Positions 37,606-47,557 of a DNA stretch of 64,000 bases are shown piece by piece. How positions within the stretch are numbered: the stretch's first letter is position 1; each line of letters starts with the position of its first letter. The notes beneath the pieces were generated by a model that had not been told where the DNA came from, did no database searches, and saw only the letters and a program-made list of their open reading frames with translations. The stretch lies in contig NZ_CP141179.1 in NCBI RefSeq assembly GCF_035599575.1, positions 2,232,001 to 2,296,000 of the forward strand, written 5' to 3'. This stretch comes from Roseovarius sp. Pro17. GTDB lineage: Bacteria; Pseudomonadota; Alphaproteobacteria; Rhodobacterales; Rhodobacteraceae. The position numbers and the translations under genes were made by a program.

Positions 37606-38895
37606 ATGCCCCACCAGCCCGGCCGACCAACGCCCTTGGTGCGCGCCTATGCGCTGGCCTCAAGGGCGCTGGCACCGCTGGCCATGCGGCGCGTGCGACG
37701 CAAGCTGGCGGCGCAGGGCGTGACATCAGAGCGCATGGGCGAGCGTATGGGCCGCGCAACGCTGCCGCGTCCAGACGGCCCGCTGGTCTGGTTCCACGCC
37801 GCCAGCGTGGGCGAAAGCCTGTCGATCCTGCGCCTGATCCAGCATCTGGGCGAGGCGCATCCGGGTCTGAATTTCCTCATTACTTCCGGCACGGCCACCT
37901 CGGCGCAAATCGTCGCGGCGCGGATGCCGTCGCGCTGCCGCCACCAGTTCTCCCCGCTCGACAGCCCCGCTGCGGTGGCGCGGTTTCTGGATCACTGGCG
38001 TCCCGATGCCGGTATTTTCGTCGAGAGCGAGCTGTGGCCGAACATGCTGCGCGGCGCAGCGGCGCGGGATATCCCGCTGGCCTTGCTGAATGCGCGCATC
38101 TCGGATCGCAGCGCTCGCGGTTGGGCGCGGATCGCCAGCACGGCGCGCTACCTTCTGGGCCATTTTAAAACGGTGCATTGTCAGGATACGCGCACCGCAG
38201 ATCATCTGCGCACACTTGGGTGCGAGCAGGCGGCAATGGGCGCCAATCTCAAGGCGATGGCCGGGCCGCTGCCGCATGATGCAGCCGCCTTGGACGCGTT
38301 GAACGCGCAAATCGGCGCGCGTCCGGTTTGGGCCATGGCCTCGACCCATCCGGGCGAGGACGAGGTAGCGCTGACAGCGCATCGCGCCCTCTTGGCCAAG
38401 CATCCGAAAACGCTGCTGATCCTTATCCCCCGCCACCCCGAGCGCGCGGACACCATTGCACGGATGATCGCGCAAAGCGGCCTCAGCCACACCCGGCGCA
38501 GCGTCGGCGAGGATATCGGGCCGGATCAGATCTATCTAGCCGACACGCTGGGCGAGATGGGGCTGTGGTATCGCCTTGCGCCGATTGTTTGCCTTGGGGG
38601 CTCGTTCGTGCCCGTGGGTGGGCACAACCCTTACGAGCCGGCCCATAGCGGCGCGGCTGTGTTGCACGGGCCGCTCTATGCTAATTTCGCGCAGGCCTAC
38701 GCCCAGATGGATGCTGCAGGTGCCGCACGGCAGGTGCCGGGTGCGGACGCTTTGGGGACGGCGCTGCTAGCGCTGATTGAGGAACCCGACGATCTGGATG
38801 CCATGCAGGCCAATGCCGCGCGGTTTGCCGCAGCGCAGGACGATCGGCTGGCCGATCTGGCAACAGACCTTTGCGCAGCGCTAAAGCTGGGGTAG
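37606..38895 (+). CDS. waaA: 3-deoxy-D-manno-octulosonic acid (Kdo) transferase
   Basis: This 429-residue enzyme adds Kdo to lipid A precursor on the inner face of the inner membrane. Family motifs: GPLVWFHAASVGESLSIL at the start of the N-domain, IFVESELWPNMLR with the active-site Glu, and GGSFVPVGGHNPYEPA near the C-terminus. It begins 4 bases after moaA. The following gene is a glycosyltransferase, which fits lipopolysaccharide core synthesis. Confidence 0.93.
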   Translation: MPHQPGRPTPLVRAYALASRALAPLAMRRVRRKLAAQGVTSERMGERMGRATLPRPDGPLVWFHAASVGESLSILRLIQHLGEAHPGLNFLITSGTATSAQIVAARMPSRCRHQFSPLDSPAAVARFLDHWRPDAGIFVESELWPNMLRGAAARDIPLALLNARISDRSARGWARIASTARYLLGHFKTVHCQDTRTADHLRTLGCEQAAMGANLKAMAGPLPHDAAALDALNAQIGARPVWAMASTHPGEDEVALTAHRALLAKHPKTLLILIPRHPERADTIARMIAQSGLSHTRRSVGEDIGPDQIYLADTLGEMGLWYRLAPIVCLGGSFVPVGGHNPYEPAHSGAAVLHGPLYANFAQAYAQMDAAGAARQVPGADALGTALLALIEEPDDLDAMQANAARFAAAQDDRLADLATDLCAALKLG

Positions 38896-38917
38896 GACGG
38901 GCGCACGCCATCTGAAA

Positions 38918-39964
38918 GTGACCGCGTTGACCGAGCTTGTCGTCACCAATTTCAATCGCAACTTTACTGGCGTGTCCGCCACGGCGGCCGGTGTGCTACG
39001 CGCGCAAACCTTGCGCTACGATCTGGCACTGGCTGGCCGCGCCCTGCCCGGTTGCCCCGCGCCGGTCAGCGTGGCCGAGGCCCGCCGCATGTCGCGCCGC
39101 GCGCCGGCTGGGCGGGATTTCGTCATCTGGCATGTGCGGCGCAACACCGAAATGCGCGCGGCGCTCTGGGCGCGGGACGTGCTGCGCCTGCCGATCCGAA
39201 TCGTGTTCACGTCTGCCGCTCAGCGCCGCCATTCCGCGCTGCCCCGCTGGCTGATCTCGCGCATGGATGCGGTGATCGCTACCACGCAAAAGGCTGCCGA
39301 ATTCGTGCCGCATGTGCGCGCTGTGGTCCCGCATGGCGTGGATTGCAGCGTCTATCAGCCCGCAACGAATCGCGCCGCCGCTTGGACCGCCACCGGCTAT
39401 CCGGGCGCGCGCGGCATCGCCACGATTGGGCGCATCCGGCCTGAGAAGGGCACCGACCGCTTCGTTGATGCCATGCTGCGCCTGCTGCCAGATCAGCCGG
39501 GCACAACCGCGCTGATCCTCGGGCGCGCAGGGCGTGGCGATCTTGCGTTTTTACAAGGATTGAAGAACCGGATTGCCGGTGCAGACCTGCAAGATCGCAT
39601 CCTCTTTCCCGGTGAGATCGCGCCTCAGGCCCTGCCTGCATTGATCCGCAGCCTGTCGGCGGTAGTTCAGACGCCTCGCTACGAAGGATACGGCATGGCT
39701 CCGCTGGAGGGGATGGCCAGTGGTGTGCCGTTCGTCGCCACGGATGCCGGATATTACCGCGATTTCAGCGAAGGCGGCGCCACGGGCCGGATCGTCGCCG
39801 ATGCGGATGAGGCGGCGCGCGCGCTTGACACACTCCTGAGCGATCCCGCGCGTCACACGGCGATGGCCGATGCTGCGCGCAAGGTCGCCCAGACGCGCTT
39901 TAGCGTCGAGGCCGAGGCCGACGGAATCGGCGCTGTCTATGAGGCGCTTTGGCGCGGTGCCTAG
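38918..39964 (+). CDS. Glycosyltransferase family 4, probable LPS core enzyme
   Basis: This 348-residue GT-B enzyme begins with a GTG start. RGIATIGRIRPEKGTDRFVD is the donor-domain start, and the E-x7-E-type site reads RYEGYGMAPLEGMASGVPFV near residue 255. The N-terminus (VVTNFNRNFTGVSATAAGVL) is typical of the Rhizobium LpcC-like enzymes that add a core sugar to Kdo. Its position after waaA supports that role. The ribosome binding site is weak, so the start is less sure than the family. Confidence 0.83.
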   Translation: MTALTELVVTNFNRNFTGVSATAAGVLRAQTLRYDLALAGRALPGCPAPVSVAEARRMSRRAPAGRDFVIWHVRRNTEMRAALWARDVLRLPIRIVFTSAAQRRHSALPRWLISRMDAVIATTQKAAEFVPHVRAVVPHGVDCSVYQPATNRAAAWTATGYPGARGIATIGRIRPEKGTDRFVDAMLRLLPDQPGTTALILGRAGRGDLAFLQGLKNRIAGADLQDRILFPGEIAPQALPALIRSLSAVVQTPRYEGYGMAPLEGMASGVPFVATDAGYYRDFSEGGATGRIVADADEAARALDTLLSDPARHTAMADAARKVAQTRFSVEAEADGIGAVYEALWRGA

Positions 39965-41121
39965 ACCGGCATCCGCTGTTCGATGATTTCGGCCCACCAA
40001 CTGCATCCCATAGGGATGATCGCATCATCGAAATCGTATTCAGCGTTGTGGACTGGGGCGCTGTCGCCATTGCCCAGCAGGATGTAGGCGCCCGGACGTT
40101 CCTCAAGCATGTAGGCGAAATCCTCGCCGCCCATCACCAGTGGCGCGTCTGCGCAATCGCCAGAAACGCCGCGCGCGACATCGGCGGCAAAATCAGTCTG
40201 ATCGGGGTGGTTCACCATTACCGGGTAGTTGCGCTGATAGCGCAACTCCGCCTCGCCGCCCATCGCCGCGCCCAGATGCGTGCAGATGCCGCGCAACCGC
40301 GCCTCGGCCAGATCGCGCATGGCGTTGTTCAGCGTGCGCACCGTACCCTTCAGGTGGACCGAGCCCGGGATCACGTTCAGCGCCTTTGAGGACGATTCGA
40401 TCGACGTGACCGACACCACCAACTGCTCGGTCGGGTCAGCGTTGCGGCTAGAGATCGTCTGAAACATCGTGATCAGCTGCGCCGACATGACGATGGGATC
40501 GACGCCCTCATGTGGCTTGGCCGCATGGCCGCCGCGCCCAGTCAGGATGATCTCAAACTCGTCCGTCGAGGCAAAGAATGCGCCGGGTCGGATCGCAAAG
40601 CTGCCCGCAGCCACGCCCGGCCAATTGTGCATGCCATAAACCTCCTGAATGCCAAACCGCTCCATCAGGCCGTCCTTGCACATGACGGCGGCGCCACCTC
40701 CGCCCTCTTCGGCGGGCTGGAAGATGACGATGGCGGTGCCGTCGAAATTGCGCGTTTCGGCCAGATATTGCGCCGCGCCCAGCAGCATGGCGGTGTGCCC
40801 GTCATGGCCACAGGCGTGCATCGCGCCCGGCACGGTGCTGGCATGGTCGGCCCCGGTCGCCTCGTGGATAGGCAGCGCATCCATATCGGCGCGCAGGCCA
40901 ACGACCTTGCCCGATGCGCTCGCGCGTCCCTTGATAACGCCGACAACCCCGGTGCGCCCCATGCCGGTAACCACCTCGTCGCAACCAAAGTCACGCAGCT
41001 TTTCCGCAACAAGTGCGCTGGTGCGGTGGGTGTCGAACATCAGTTCGGGATGAGCGTGGATATCGCGCCGCCATGCCGTGATGTCGGCATGGGTTTCAGC
41101 AAAGCGGTTCTTGATAGGCAT
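39961..41121 (-). CDS. M20 family amidohydrolase (hippurate hydrolase-like)
   Basis: This 386-residue metallopeptidase of the M20D subfamily cleaves N-acyl amino acids or small amide substrates in the cytoplasm. The metal site is intact: MHACGHDGHTAMLLGAA, PAEEGGGGAAVM, YGMHNWPG and GGEDFAYML. A dimerisation lid sits in the middle. AGGAGA precedes the ATG. It lies downstream of a peptide-type ABC ATPase on the same strand, which suggests that imported peptides or acyl amino acids are hydrolysed here. Its end overlaps the convergent glycosyltransferase by 4 bases. Confidence 0.9.
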   Translation of the reverse strand: MPIKNRFAETHADITAWRRDIHAHPELMFDTHRTSALVAEKLRDFGCDEVVTGMGRTGVVGVIKGRASASGKVVGLRADMDALPIHEATGADHASTVPGAMHACGHDGHTAMLLGAAQYLAETRNFDGTAIVIFQPAEEGGGGAAVMCKDGLMERFGIQEVYGMHNWPGVAAGSFAIRPGAFFASTDEFEIILTGRGGHAAKPHEGVDPIVMSAQLITMFQTISSRNADPTEQLVVSVTSIESSSKALNVIPGSVHLKGTVRTLNNAMRDLAEARLRGICTHLGAAMGGEAELRYQRNYPVMVNHPDQTDFAADVARGVSGDCADAPLVMGGEDFAYMLEERPGAYILLGNGDSAPVHNAEYDFDDAIIPMGCSWWAEIIEQRMPV

Positions 41122-41146
41122 GGCATCTCTCCTTTGGCGGGCGGAG

Positions 41147-41172
41147 CCTTGGGCATGGGGTTGCGCCCAAGG
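41147..41172. other. Stem-loop between the ABC ATPase and the M20 gene
   Basis: CCTTGGGC (41147-41154) and GCCCAAGG (41165-41172) form a perfect 8-base stem with a 10-base loop. There is no T-run. It may act as an mRNA processing or stability element, or attenuate expression of the M20 gene relative to the ATPase. Confidence 0.35.
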
Positions 41173-41201
41173 ATGAACCTCACGGCAGGCGGCGTAAAGG
41201 A

Positions 41202-42842
41202 CTATTGCAGCGCCATCGCAGCGCCGGGCGTGCCGTCCAGTTCGCTGGCCGCGATCAGCGCGCGGGTGCGTGGATGGGCGGGCGTGGTCAGGATTTGCGC
41301 AGCGCCTCCAGTTTCGACGATACGGCCGGAATCCATCACTGCGATACGGTGCGCCACGGCGCGAGCGGCATGCAAATCATGCGTGATGAACAGCATGGCA
41401 AGGCCGCGCCGGTCCTGCTCGGCCCTCAGCAGCCTGAGGATGCCCGCCGCCTGCACGGAGTCGAGCGCCGACAGCCCTTCGTCCACCACCAGGATATCCG
41501 GGTCCAGCGCCAGCGCGCGGGCGATTGCGGCGCGCTGGCGCTGCCCACCGGATACCTCATGCGCAAATCGCTCCATCAGATCAGGCGCCAGACCCACCTG
41601 CGCGAACAGCGCGGCAATGCGCGCCACACCCGCCGGGTGGCCATAATTGCGCAGAGGGTCCGCAACCTGACGACCAAGTCGGCGACGCGGATCAAGCGCG
41701 GTCACCGGGTCCTGAAACACCATCTGGATACGTGCACGAGCGCGGTGCAGCGCGCGCGCCGACATCTGTGCGATATCCTCACTACCAAGGCGCACATTGC
41801 CTTCTGCCACCCGTTCCAGCCCCATCGCGGCGCGGGCGAGTGTGGATTTGCCACAGCCCGATGCACCGACCAGCGCCAGCGTCTCGCCGGGCGCGACGGA
41901 CAGATCGATGGATCGCACGGCGAGCGTTGCGCGCCCGTAGCGGACGCTTACGCGCTCCATCTGCAAGAGTGGTGCGCGCTGTTCGACGCCGCCCACCTGC
42001 GGAGGTGGCACCGGCCGCGCGGCGTCGATCAGCGCGCGGGTTGTGGCATGGCGCGGCGCATGCAGCACATCCTCGACCGGCCCATCTTCGACGATGCGGC
42101 CCGCGTCCATCACCGCGACCCGCCCGCCGATGCGCCGCACTGCGCGCATGTCATGCGTGATCATCAGCAGCGCCAGCCCGGTCTCGCGCCGCAAGTCATT
42201 TAGCAGATCGAGGATTCCCGCGCGCAGCGGCGCATCCAGCGCCGTCGTCGGCTCGTCCGCGATCAACAGGCGCGGCCCGCAGGACAGCGCCGCCGCGATC
42301 GTCACCCGCTGGCGCAGCCCCCCAGATAGCTGGTGGGGATAGGCCGTCAGGCAGCCCTCGGGGTCCGGCATCCCGACACGCTTTAGCAAGGCGATGCTGC
42401 GCGCCCGCGCTGTGCGCGCGTCCAGTCCGAGATGCGCGCGCATCGACTCGCCTACTTGCCGTCCTGTGCTGAGCACCGGGTTTAGCGCCGCCGCCGGGTC
42501 CTGATAGATCATGGCGATCTCGCGCCCACGCAGCGCGCGCATGTCCGCTGGAGCCAGTACCAGCAAATCGCGCGCCGCGCCGTCCGCCCCTGATTGATCC
42601 CGCCGGGACCAAAGCGCGCGGCCCGAGACCTGCGCGCCCGGTTCCAGCCCCATCAGTGCAGCAGCAAGCGCCGATTTGCCTGCGCCAGACGGGCCGACAA
42701 CGTTAAGCGCCTCGCCCGGCATCAGGCTAAACGATACCCCGTCCACCGCGCTGCGCACTGCGCCGGCATGGCGCAGCGACAGATCGTGAATGTCCAAAAG
42801 TGGCAGGATCGAAACTCTCCTCGGCAAAGACCCCTGACGCAA
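41202..42842 (-). CDS. Peptide-type ABC transporter, fused double ATP-binding protein
   Basis: This protein of up to 546 residues fuses two oligopeptide-type ATPases, as in YejF or GsiA. Domain 1: Walker [15 protein letters not shown], signature [15 protein letters not shown], Walker [13 protein letters not shown]. Domain 2: [31 protein letters not shown] and [12 protein letters not shown]. Both are complete and should be active. The start is uncertain: 42842 is the outermost TTG, 42827 is another TTG, and no ATG lies before the conserved LLDIHDLSL. It is divergent from the binding protein and permeases that complete the transporter. Confidence 0.88.
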   Translation of the reverse strand: MRQGSLPRRVSILPLLDIHDLSLRHAGAVRSAVDGVSFSLMPGEALNVVGPSGAGKSALAAALMGLEPGAQVSGRALWSRRDQSGADGAARDLLVLAPADMRALRGREIAMIYQDPAAALNPVLSTGRQVGESMRAHLGLDARTARARSIALLKRVGMPDPEGCLTAYPHQLSGGLRQRVTIAAALSCGPRLLIADEPTTALDAPLRAGILDLLNDLRRETGLALLMITHDMRAVRRIGGRVAVMDAGRIVEDGPVEDVLHAPRHATTRALIDAARPVPPPQVGGVEQRAPLLQMERVSVRYGRATLAVRSIDLSVAPGETLALVGASGCGKSTLARAAMGLERVAEGNVRLGSEDIAQMSARALHRARARIQMVFQDPVTALDPRRRLGRQVADPLRNYGHPAGVARIAALFAQVGLAPDLMERFAHEVSGGQRQRAAIARALALDPDILVVDEGLSALDSVQAAGILRLLRAEQDRRGLAMLFITHDLHAARAVAHRIAVMDSGRIVETGGAAQILTTPAHPRTRALIAASELDGTPGAAMALQ

Positions 42843-43042
42843 ACGATGGCAGCGCCAGCCCCCCCTGTATTGTCGCGAATCACTCTAGAAAGTTCGACGA
42901 AATTGAATGAGACTGCCACCAGTTATCATCAAGACCAGCAAGTATCGTCTACATGCCCTCCCATAAACCGTGTATCATTAAGTGTCACACGCCAGAGACA
43001 AGCGCATCCATCCACGCCCTCCCGGCGTTCAGAGGAGCCTTC

Positions 43043-44788
43043 ATGACCACCAGAGCCACGGCTACGTTGGCCTACATCATATCACTGATAACAATGGGCA
43101 TTTTCAGCCCACTCCCGGCGACGGCGACCAACCACTCTAGCGAACCGCAAAGCCGCGGCAGCGACAAGACGCTGCGTGTTCTCTATTGGCAGGCACCAAC
43201 GACGTTGAACCCCTACCTCTCGGGTGGGGTCAAGGATATCGAGGCCGCATCGCTGGTGCTGGAGCCGCTGGCGCGTCTGTCGCCCGAAGGCGAGATGATC
43301 CCGTGGCTGGTACGCGAGATACCAAGCTTGGCCAATGGCGGCGTGGCCGCCGACCTGCGCAGCATCAGATGGCGGCTGCTTCCCGGATTGACGTGGTCCG
43401 ACGGCAGCGCGGTCACCTCGGCAGATATCGACTTTACCTTTCGATATTGCACTGCGCCCGGGGCAGGCTGTGCCCAAGCGGCCAAGTTTCGCGATGTTGA
43501 GCGTATCGACACACCAGATCCGCTGACCGCCGTGCTGCGGTTCTCGCGTCCGAGACCGTTCCCCTATGGGGCCTTTGTCGGCCCCCAGACACCACTTTTG
43601 CAGGCGGCGCAATTCGCCGAATGCATGGGGGCGCAAGCGGCGGGCTGCACGGACGCGAATTTCGCGCCCATCGGCACCGGACCGTTCACGGCGACCGAGT
43701 TTCGCCCTGGCGACGCCGCACTCTTTGTCGCGAACGAAGCGTATCGCACGTCGGGCCTCCCCGCTTTTTCAGAGGTGCTGATCAAGGGCGGCGGCGATGC
43801 AATCTCGGCCGGGCGGGCGGTTCTGGAAACGGGTGAGTTCGACTACGCTTGGAACTTGCAACTCAGCCCCGAGGTGCTGGGTGCGATGGTTGAGCGCGGC
43901 AAGGGGCACATCGTCACGGCGTTTTCCACGCTGGTTGAGCGGATGGCCTTTAACCTGCGTGAGCCTGCGCCAAATCCGGGCACCCTGCGCAAACTGGCAC
44001 CGATTCCGCATCCCGCGCTGGCCAATATCGACGTGCGCCACGCCCTGACCATGGCGCTGGATCGGGCCACGATGGCCCAGATCGGATATGGTCCTACCGG
44101 ACGCGCCACCTGCAACATCCTGCCCGGCCCACCTGCCTATGCGTCGGACGCCAACGAGGGTTGCGAGACGCAGGACATCGAAGGCGCGCGCGCCCTTCTG
44201 GACGGGGCGGGTTGGATCGACACCAACGGCGACGGCGTGCGTGAGCGCGACGGCAAACGGCTGGAATTTGTCTTTCAAACCTCGACCAACGCGGTGCGCC
44301 AGGACTTTCAGATTCTGGCCAAGGAATGGTGGCGCCAGATCGGAGCGCTGACGGAATTGCGTGCGATCGACGCCTCGGTGTTCTTTAGCAGCGATCCCGA
44401 TAGCCCCGACACACTAGCGAAATTCAACGCCGACATGCAGATGTATGCCAGCGCGTCGGACGGGCCGGATCCCGAGGCGTATCTGTCAGGCTGGGCCTGC
44501 AACGATGTGCCACGCGCGGTAAATAGCTGGCAGGGTCGCAATGTCGGCGCATGGTGCGATCCGGCCTATGACGCGTTGCTGAACGAGCTTTCGGGCACAT
44601 CGGGCAACGCCGAACGCGCCGCTCTGGCACGCACGCTCAACGACATGCTGGTGCAACAATATGTCGTCGTGCCGCTGGTCGATCGCGGGCGCGTGTCGGC
44701 CCATGCCAATTCGCTGGGTGGCGTGCGCATCAACGCCTGGGACAGCGAGCTGTGGAATATCGCCGAGTGGTATCGCATCCCTGAATAA
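43043..44788 (+). CDS. ABC transporter substrate-binding protein, peptide family
   Basis: This 581-residue SBP_bac_5-family protein has a signal peptide (TATLAYIISLITMGIFSPLP) and the core features RVLYWQAPTTLNPYLSGGVK, LTWSDGSAVTSADIDFTF and PIGTGPFTATEFRPGD. Such proteins bind peptides or related compounds in the periplasm and deliver them to the permeases that follow. AGAGGAG precedes the ATG at 43043. It is divergent from the ATPase, with a 200-base shared upstream region. Confidence 0.9.
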   Translation: MTTRATATLAYIISLITMGIFSPLPATATNHSSEPQSRGSDKTLRVLYWQAPTTLNPYLSGGVKDIEAASLVLEPLARLSPEGEMIPWLVREIPSLANGGVAADLRSIRWRLLPGLTWSDGSAVTSADIDFTFRYCTAPGAGCAQAAKFRDVERIDTPDPLTAVLRFSRPRPFPYGAFVGPQTPLLQAAQFAECMGAQAAGCTDANFAPIGTGPFTATEFRPGDAALFVANEAYRTSGLPAFSEVLIKGGGDAISAGRAVLETGEFDYAWNLQLSPEVLGAMVERGKGHIVTAFSTLVERMAFNLREPAPNPGTLRKLAPIPHPALANIDVRHALTMALDRATMAQIGYGPTGRATCNILPGPPAYASDANEGCETQDIEGARALLDGAGWIDTNGDGVRERDGKRLEFVFQTSTNAVRQDFQILAKEWWRQIGALTELRAIDASVFFSSDPDSPDTLAKFNADMQMYASASDGPDPEAYLSGWACNDVPRAVNSWQGRNVGAWCDPAYDALLNELSGTSGNAERAALARTLNDMLVQQYVVVPLVDRGRVSAHANSLGGVRINAWDSELWNIAEWYRIPE

Positions 44789-44870
44789 GCGTGGCAGAGC
44801 GCGCATTGCCTCCTGTCGTGGCTTCCCTATGCTGCGTCTGTCCGACCCCTACTCAAGGCGCTCCGATTTG

Positions 44871-45863
44871 ATGCGATCCCACGCCCTTCGCCGCTTGCTA
44901 ATGGCGATCCCCACATTGCTAGTGATCTCGGTCGTGATATTCGCCCTGCTTGAGCTGGCGCCGGGTGACCCGATGGCGCAGCTGCCCGCCAGCATTCCAG
45001 CGGACGTGCGCGCCGACATGCGCGAGGCGCTCGGCCTTGGCCAGTCTGCGCCGGTGCGCTACGCCAAGTGGCTATGGCAGATGACGGTGGTCGAGCCGGG
45101 AGTTGCGCTGGGGCTGGTCGATGAGGACGCCACGCGCATCCTCAGTTGGCAAACACGCGGGCCGGTGATGGCGCTGATCGCACAGCGCCTGCCGCAAACA
45201 ATGATCGTGATGGGATCGGCCTATGTAATCGGCATCCTCGCCGCCATCCTTCTGGGTATGTCCTCGGCGCAGCGACGTGGCGGCGGCATCGACCGGGCGG
45301 GCACCGGGCTGGCCGCTATGGGCTATGCGCTGCCGCCCTTTTTTACCGCTGCGGTGCTAATCTATGTCTTTGCGATCCGCCTCGGGTGGTTTCCGACCAT
45401 CTACGACACGACACTGCGCGTCACCGGCTGGGATAGCATGATCGCGCAGCTGCGTCAGATGGCGTTGCCCATCGCGGTGCTCAGCCTGCAAACCACGGCC
45501 CAGATCACCCGCTATATGCGCGCCGCGATGCTGGACACGCTGGGACAGGACTATATCCGCGCTGCCCGCGCCAAGGGTCTGCCCGAACGAACGGTTATTT
45601 GGGTCCACGCCCTCAGCAATTCGATGATCCCCGTCACGGCAGTCATCGCGCTGGGGGCGCCGCAGATCTTTGCCGGGGCGATCATCACCGAGGCCATATT
45701 CGGCGTGAACGGCATCGGCCAGCTGCTGATCACGTCGCTGAGGGCCGGCGATCTGCCTGTGGTGCAGACGATCACGGTTCTCATCGCAGCGCTGATCGTG
45801 CTGGCGAACCTTGCCGCAGATCTGGCGCTGCCATGGCTCGACCCAAGGCTGCGTGATGAATAG
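44871..45863 (+). CDS. ABC transporter permease, DppB type
   Basis: This 330-residue inner-membrane protein has the first helix (LLMAIPTLLVISVVIFALLE), the LAPGDPMAQLP motif, and the EAA loop that contacts the ATPase (DYIRAARAKGLPERTVIWVH). About six helices are visible. I chose the ATG at 44871 (MRSHALRRLLMA); an ATG at 44829 would add 14 residues. The next permease overlaps its end by 8 bases. Confidence 0.9.
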   Translation: MRSHALRRLLMAIPTLLVISVVIFALLELAPGDPMAQLPASIPADVRADMREALGLGQSAPVRYAKWLWQMTVVEPGVALGLVDEDATRILSWQTRGPVMALIAQRLPQTMIVMGSAYVIGILAAILLGMSSAQRRGGGIDRAGTGLAAMGYALPPFFTAAVLIYVFAIRLGWFPTIYDTTLRVTGWDSMIAQLRQMALPIAVLSLQTTAQITRYMRAAMLDTLGQDYIRAARAKGLPERTVIWVHALSNSMIPVTAVIALGAPQIFAGAIITEAIFGVNGIGQLLITSLRAGDLPVVQTITVLIAALIVLANLAADLALPWLDPRLRDE

Positions 45864-46707
45864 GCGGCGCCTGCCCCTCTTTGGCATCGCCATTTTGGCA
45901 GGGATCGCGGCATTCGTTCTGATCGGACCGCTCGTCTGGTCCATCAGCCCCGGCCAGATGGACCTTGCCGCGCGCAATCAAACTACCAGTTGGGCGCACC
46001 CTCTCGGCACTGATCAGCTGGGTCGCGACACGCTGGCGCGGCTGATGGCGGGCGGGCGGCTATCGCTGGCCGTTGGGCTGGCGGCGATGCTGCTAGCGCT
46101 CAGCCTCGGGGCTGGCATCGGAATCATTGCGGGCATGTCGCGGCGGCTGGACGGACCTCTGATGCGGCTGACCGATCTATTCCTTGCGCTACCGCTTTTG
46201 CCGCTGCTGCTGATTGCTACCACGCTGTTTCGTGCGCCGCTCGCTGCGCGGTTCGGACCTGAGGCGGGCATATTCGCACTCATCACCATCGCCATCGGCG
46301 CGACCAGTTGGATGAGCGCGGCGCGCATCCTGCGCGGCGAAGTGCGCAGCCTGATGCAGCGCGATTTCATCCGCGCGGCGCGCAGCACCGGCACACGGAC
46401 CGGGCCGATGATCTGGCGCCACATCCTGCCCGCCATCGCCGCCCCCCTCGGCGTGTCGGTAGCGCTGGGAATCGCCTCGGCGATCCTGATGGAGAGCGCG
46501 CTCAGCTTTCTCGGCCTCGGCTTTCCGCCCGACCTGCCCAGTTGGGGGCGGCTGCTATACGAAGGCACACCGCATCTTGGCGCCTATCCGGGTCGCGCGA
46601 TCTGGCCCGGCGCGTTGATCACGATCGCCGCGCTGGGGGCGACGTTGCTGGCCGATGCTCTGCGTGATCTGGCAGATCCGCGCCAATGGACACGGCACCA
46701 TGATTGA
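45856..46707 (+). CDS. ABC transporter permease, DppC type
   Basis: This 283-residue permease partners the DppB-type gene. It shows HPLGTDQLGRDTLARLMAGG at the N-terminus, typical of DppC, and the EAA loop DFIRAARSTGTRTGPMIWRH. SALSFLGLGFPPDLPSWGRL is the conserved C-terminal motif. It starts within the end of the previous gene, so the two are translationally coupled. It is the last gene of this unit. Confidence 0.9.
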   Translation: MNRRRLPLFGIAILAGIAAFVLIGPLVWSISPGQMDLAARNQTTSWAHPLGTDQLGRDTLARLMAGGRLSLAVGLAAMLLALSLGAGIGIIAGMSRRLDGPLMRLTDLFLALPLLPLLLIATTLFRAPLAARFGPEAGIFALITIAIGATSWMSAARILRGEVRSLMQRDFIRAARSTGTRTGPMIWRHILPAIAAPLGVSVALGIASAILMESALSFLGLGFPPDLPSWGRLLYEGTPHLGAYPGRAIWPGALITIAALGATLLADALRDLADPRQWTRHHD

Positions 46708-46725
46708 CGCGGGGTCAAATAGTTC

Positions 46726-46738
46726 CTTTGGTCCAAAG
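46726..46738. promoter_or_regulatory. 13-base palindrome upstream of the flavin-reductase-like gene
   Basis: CTTTGGTCCAAAG is a perfect inverted repeat with one central base, 125 bases ahead of the start at 46864. TTGGTCCAA-like cores occur in operators of GntR/FadR-type regulators, but no such regulator is in the window. Confidence 0.3.
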
Positions 46739-46863
46739 TGCCACATGCCGACAGATTGCACCGGGCGGAATTCCTGCGATTCTGGCGTCGGCCGGCAGGG
46801 CAGTTTGGCGCTGGACGCAGGCCCATGGCGGGCTATCTGCGCCCCCGAGAACAGGAGAGACCC

Positions 46864-47463
46864 ATGAATTACGGCGACGACCGACCGCGCGAGCTGCGCT
46901 ACAACCCCTTCAAGGCGATCATCGCGCCGCGCCCCATTGGCTGGATCGGCACGCTCGACCCCGGCGGGCAGGCAAACCTTGCGCCCTACTCGTTCTTTAA
47001 CGGGATTGGATCGGATCCCGACATGGTCATGTTCTCTAGCGAGGGGGCGAAACATTCGGCTACCTATGCGCGCGAGCGGGGGGAATTCACCTTTTCTCTG
47101 GCGACCGAGGCGTTGGCTGAGCAGGTGAACATCTCGTCCGGGCCTGAACCCTCCGGCGTGAACGAGTTTGAGCTTGCAGGGCTAGAGGAAGGCGCGTCCG
47201 TCGTCATTCAGACTCCCTTCGTGGCTGCCAGCCCCGCCGCACTGGAATGCGTCACGCTGGACGTGCGCCAGCTAAGCGACCGCCACGGCGCGCTGCTGGA
47301 GCGGTTCTTGGTGATCGGCGAGGTCGTGCAGACCCATATCCGGGACGAATACGTTAAGGAAGGCCGGTTCGACACCGTTGGCGCCCGGCCCATAGCGCGG
47401 ATGGGATACGCCGACTATGCCACTGTCACTGACGCATGGCAGATGGGTCGACCCAAGCGCTGA
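46864..47463 (+). CDS. Flavin reductase-like (DIM6/NTAB) family protein
   Basis: This 199-residue protein has the flavin reductase-like FMN-binding fold. YNPFKAIIAPRPIGWIGTLD and NLAPYSFFNGIGSDPDMVMF are the signature segments, and RDEYVKEGRFDTVGARPIAR ends the core. Members reduce flavins or act as flavoproteins of unknown substrate. AGGAGA lies 5 bases before the ATG at 46864. The upstream extension of the frame lacks a ribosome binding site. The gene stands alone and converges with gabT. Confidence 0.85.
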   Translation: MNYGDDRPRELRYNPFKAIIAPRPIGWIGTLDPGGQANLAPYSFFNGIGSDPDMVMFSSEGAKHSATYARERGEFTFSLATEALAEQVNISSGPEPSGVNEFELAGLEEGASVVIQTPFVAASPAALECVTLDVRQLSDRHGALLERFLVIGEVVQTHIRDEYVKEGRFDTVGARPIARMGYADYATVTDAWQMGRPKR

Positions 47464-47499
47464 AGCTTTAAATGTCTGGTGTACGGGCTTGAAAACCAT

Positions 47500-47531
47500 A
47501 AAAAAAGGAGCGGACCATTTCGGCCCGCTCC
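47500..47531 (-). terminator. Terminator between the flavin-reductase-like gene and gabT
   Basis: GGAGCGG (47507-47513) pairs with CCGCTCC (47525-47531). On the minus strand the stem is followed by seven Ts, making a strong terminator for gabT. The plus-strand side has only a short T-run, so it is weaker for the opposite gene. Confidence 0.8.
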
Positions 47532-47557
47532 GTTTCGGTTCGCATATCGTTGTGAGC

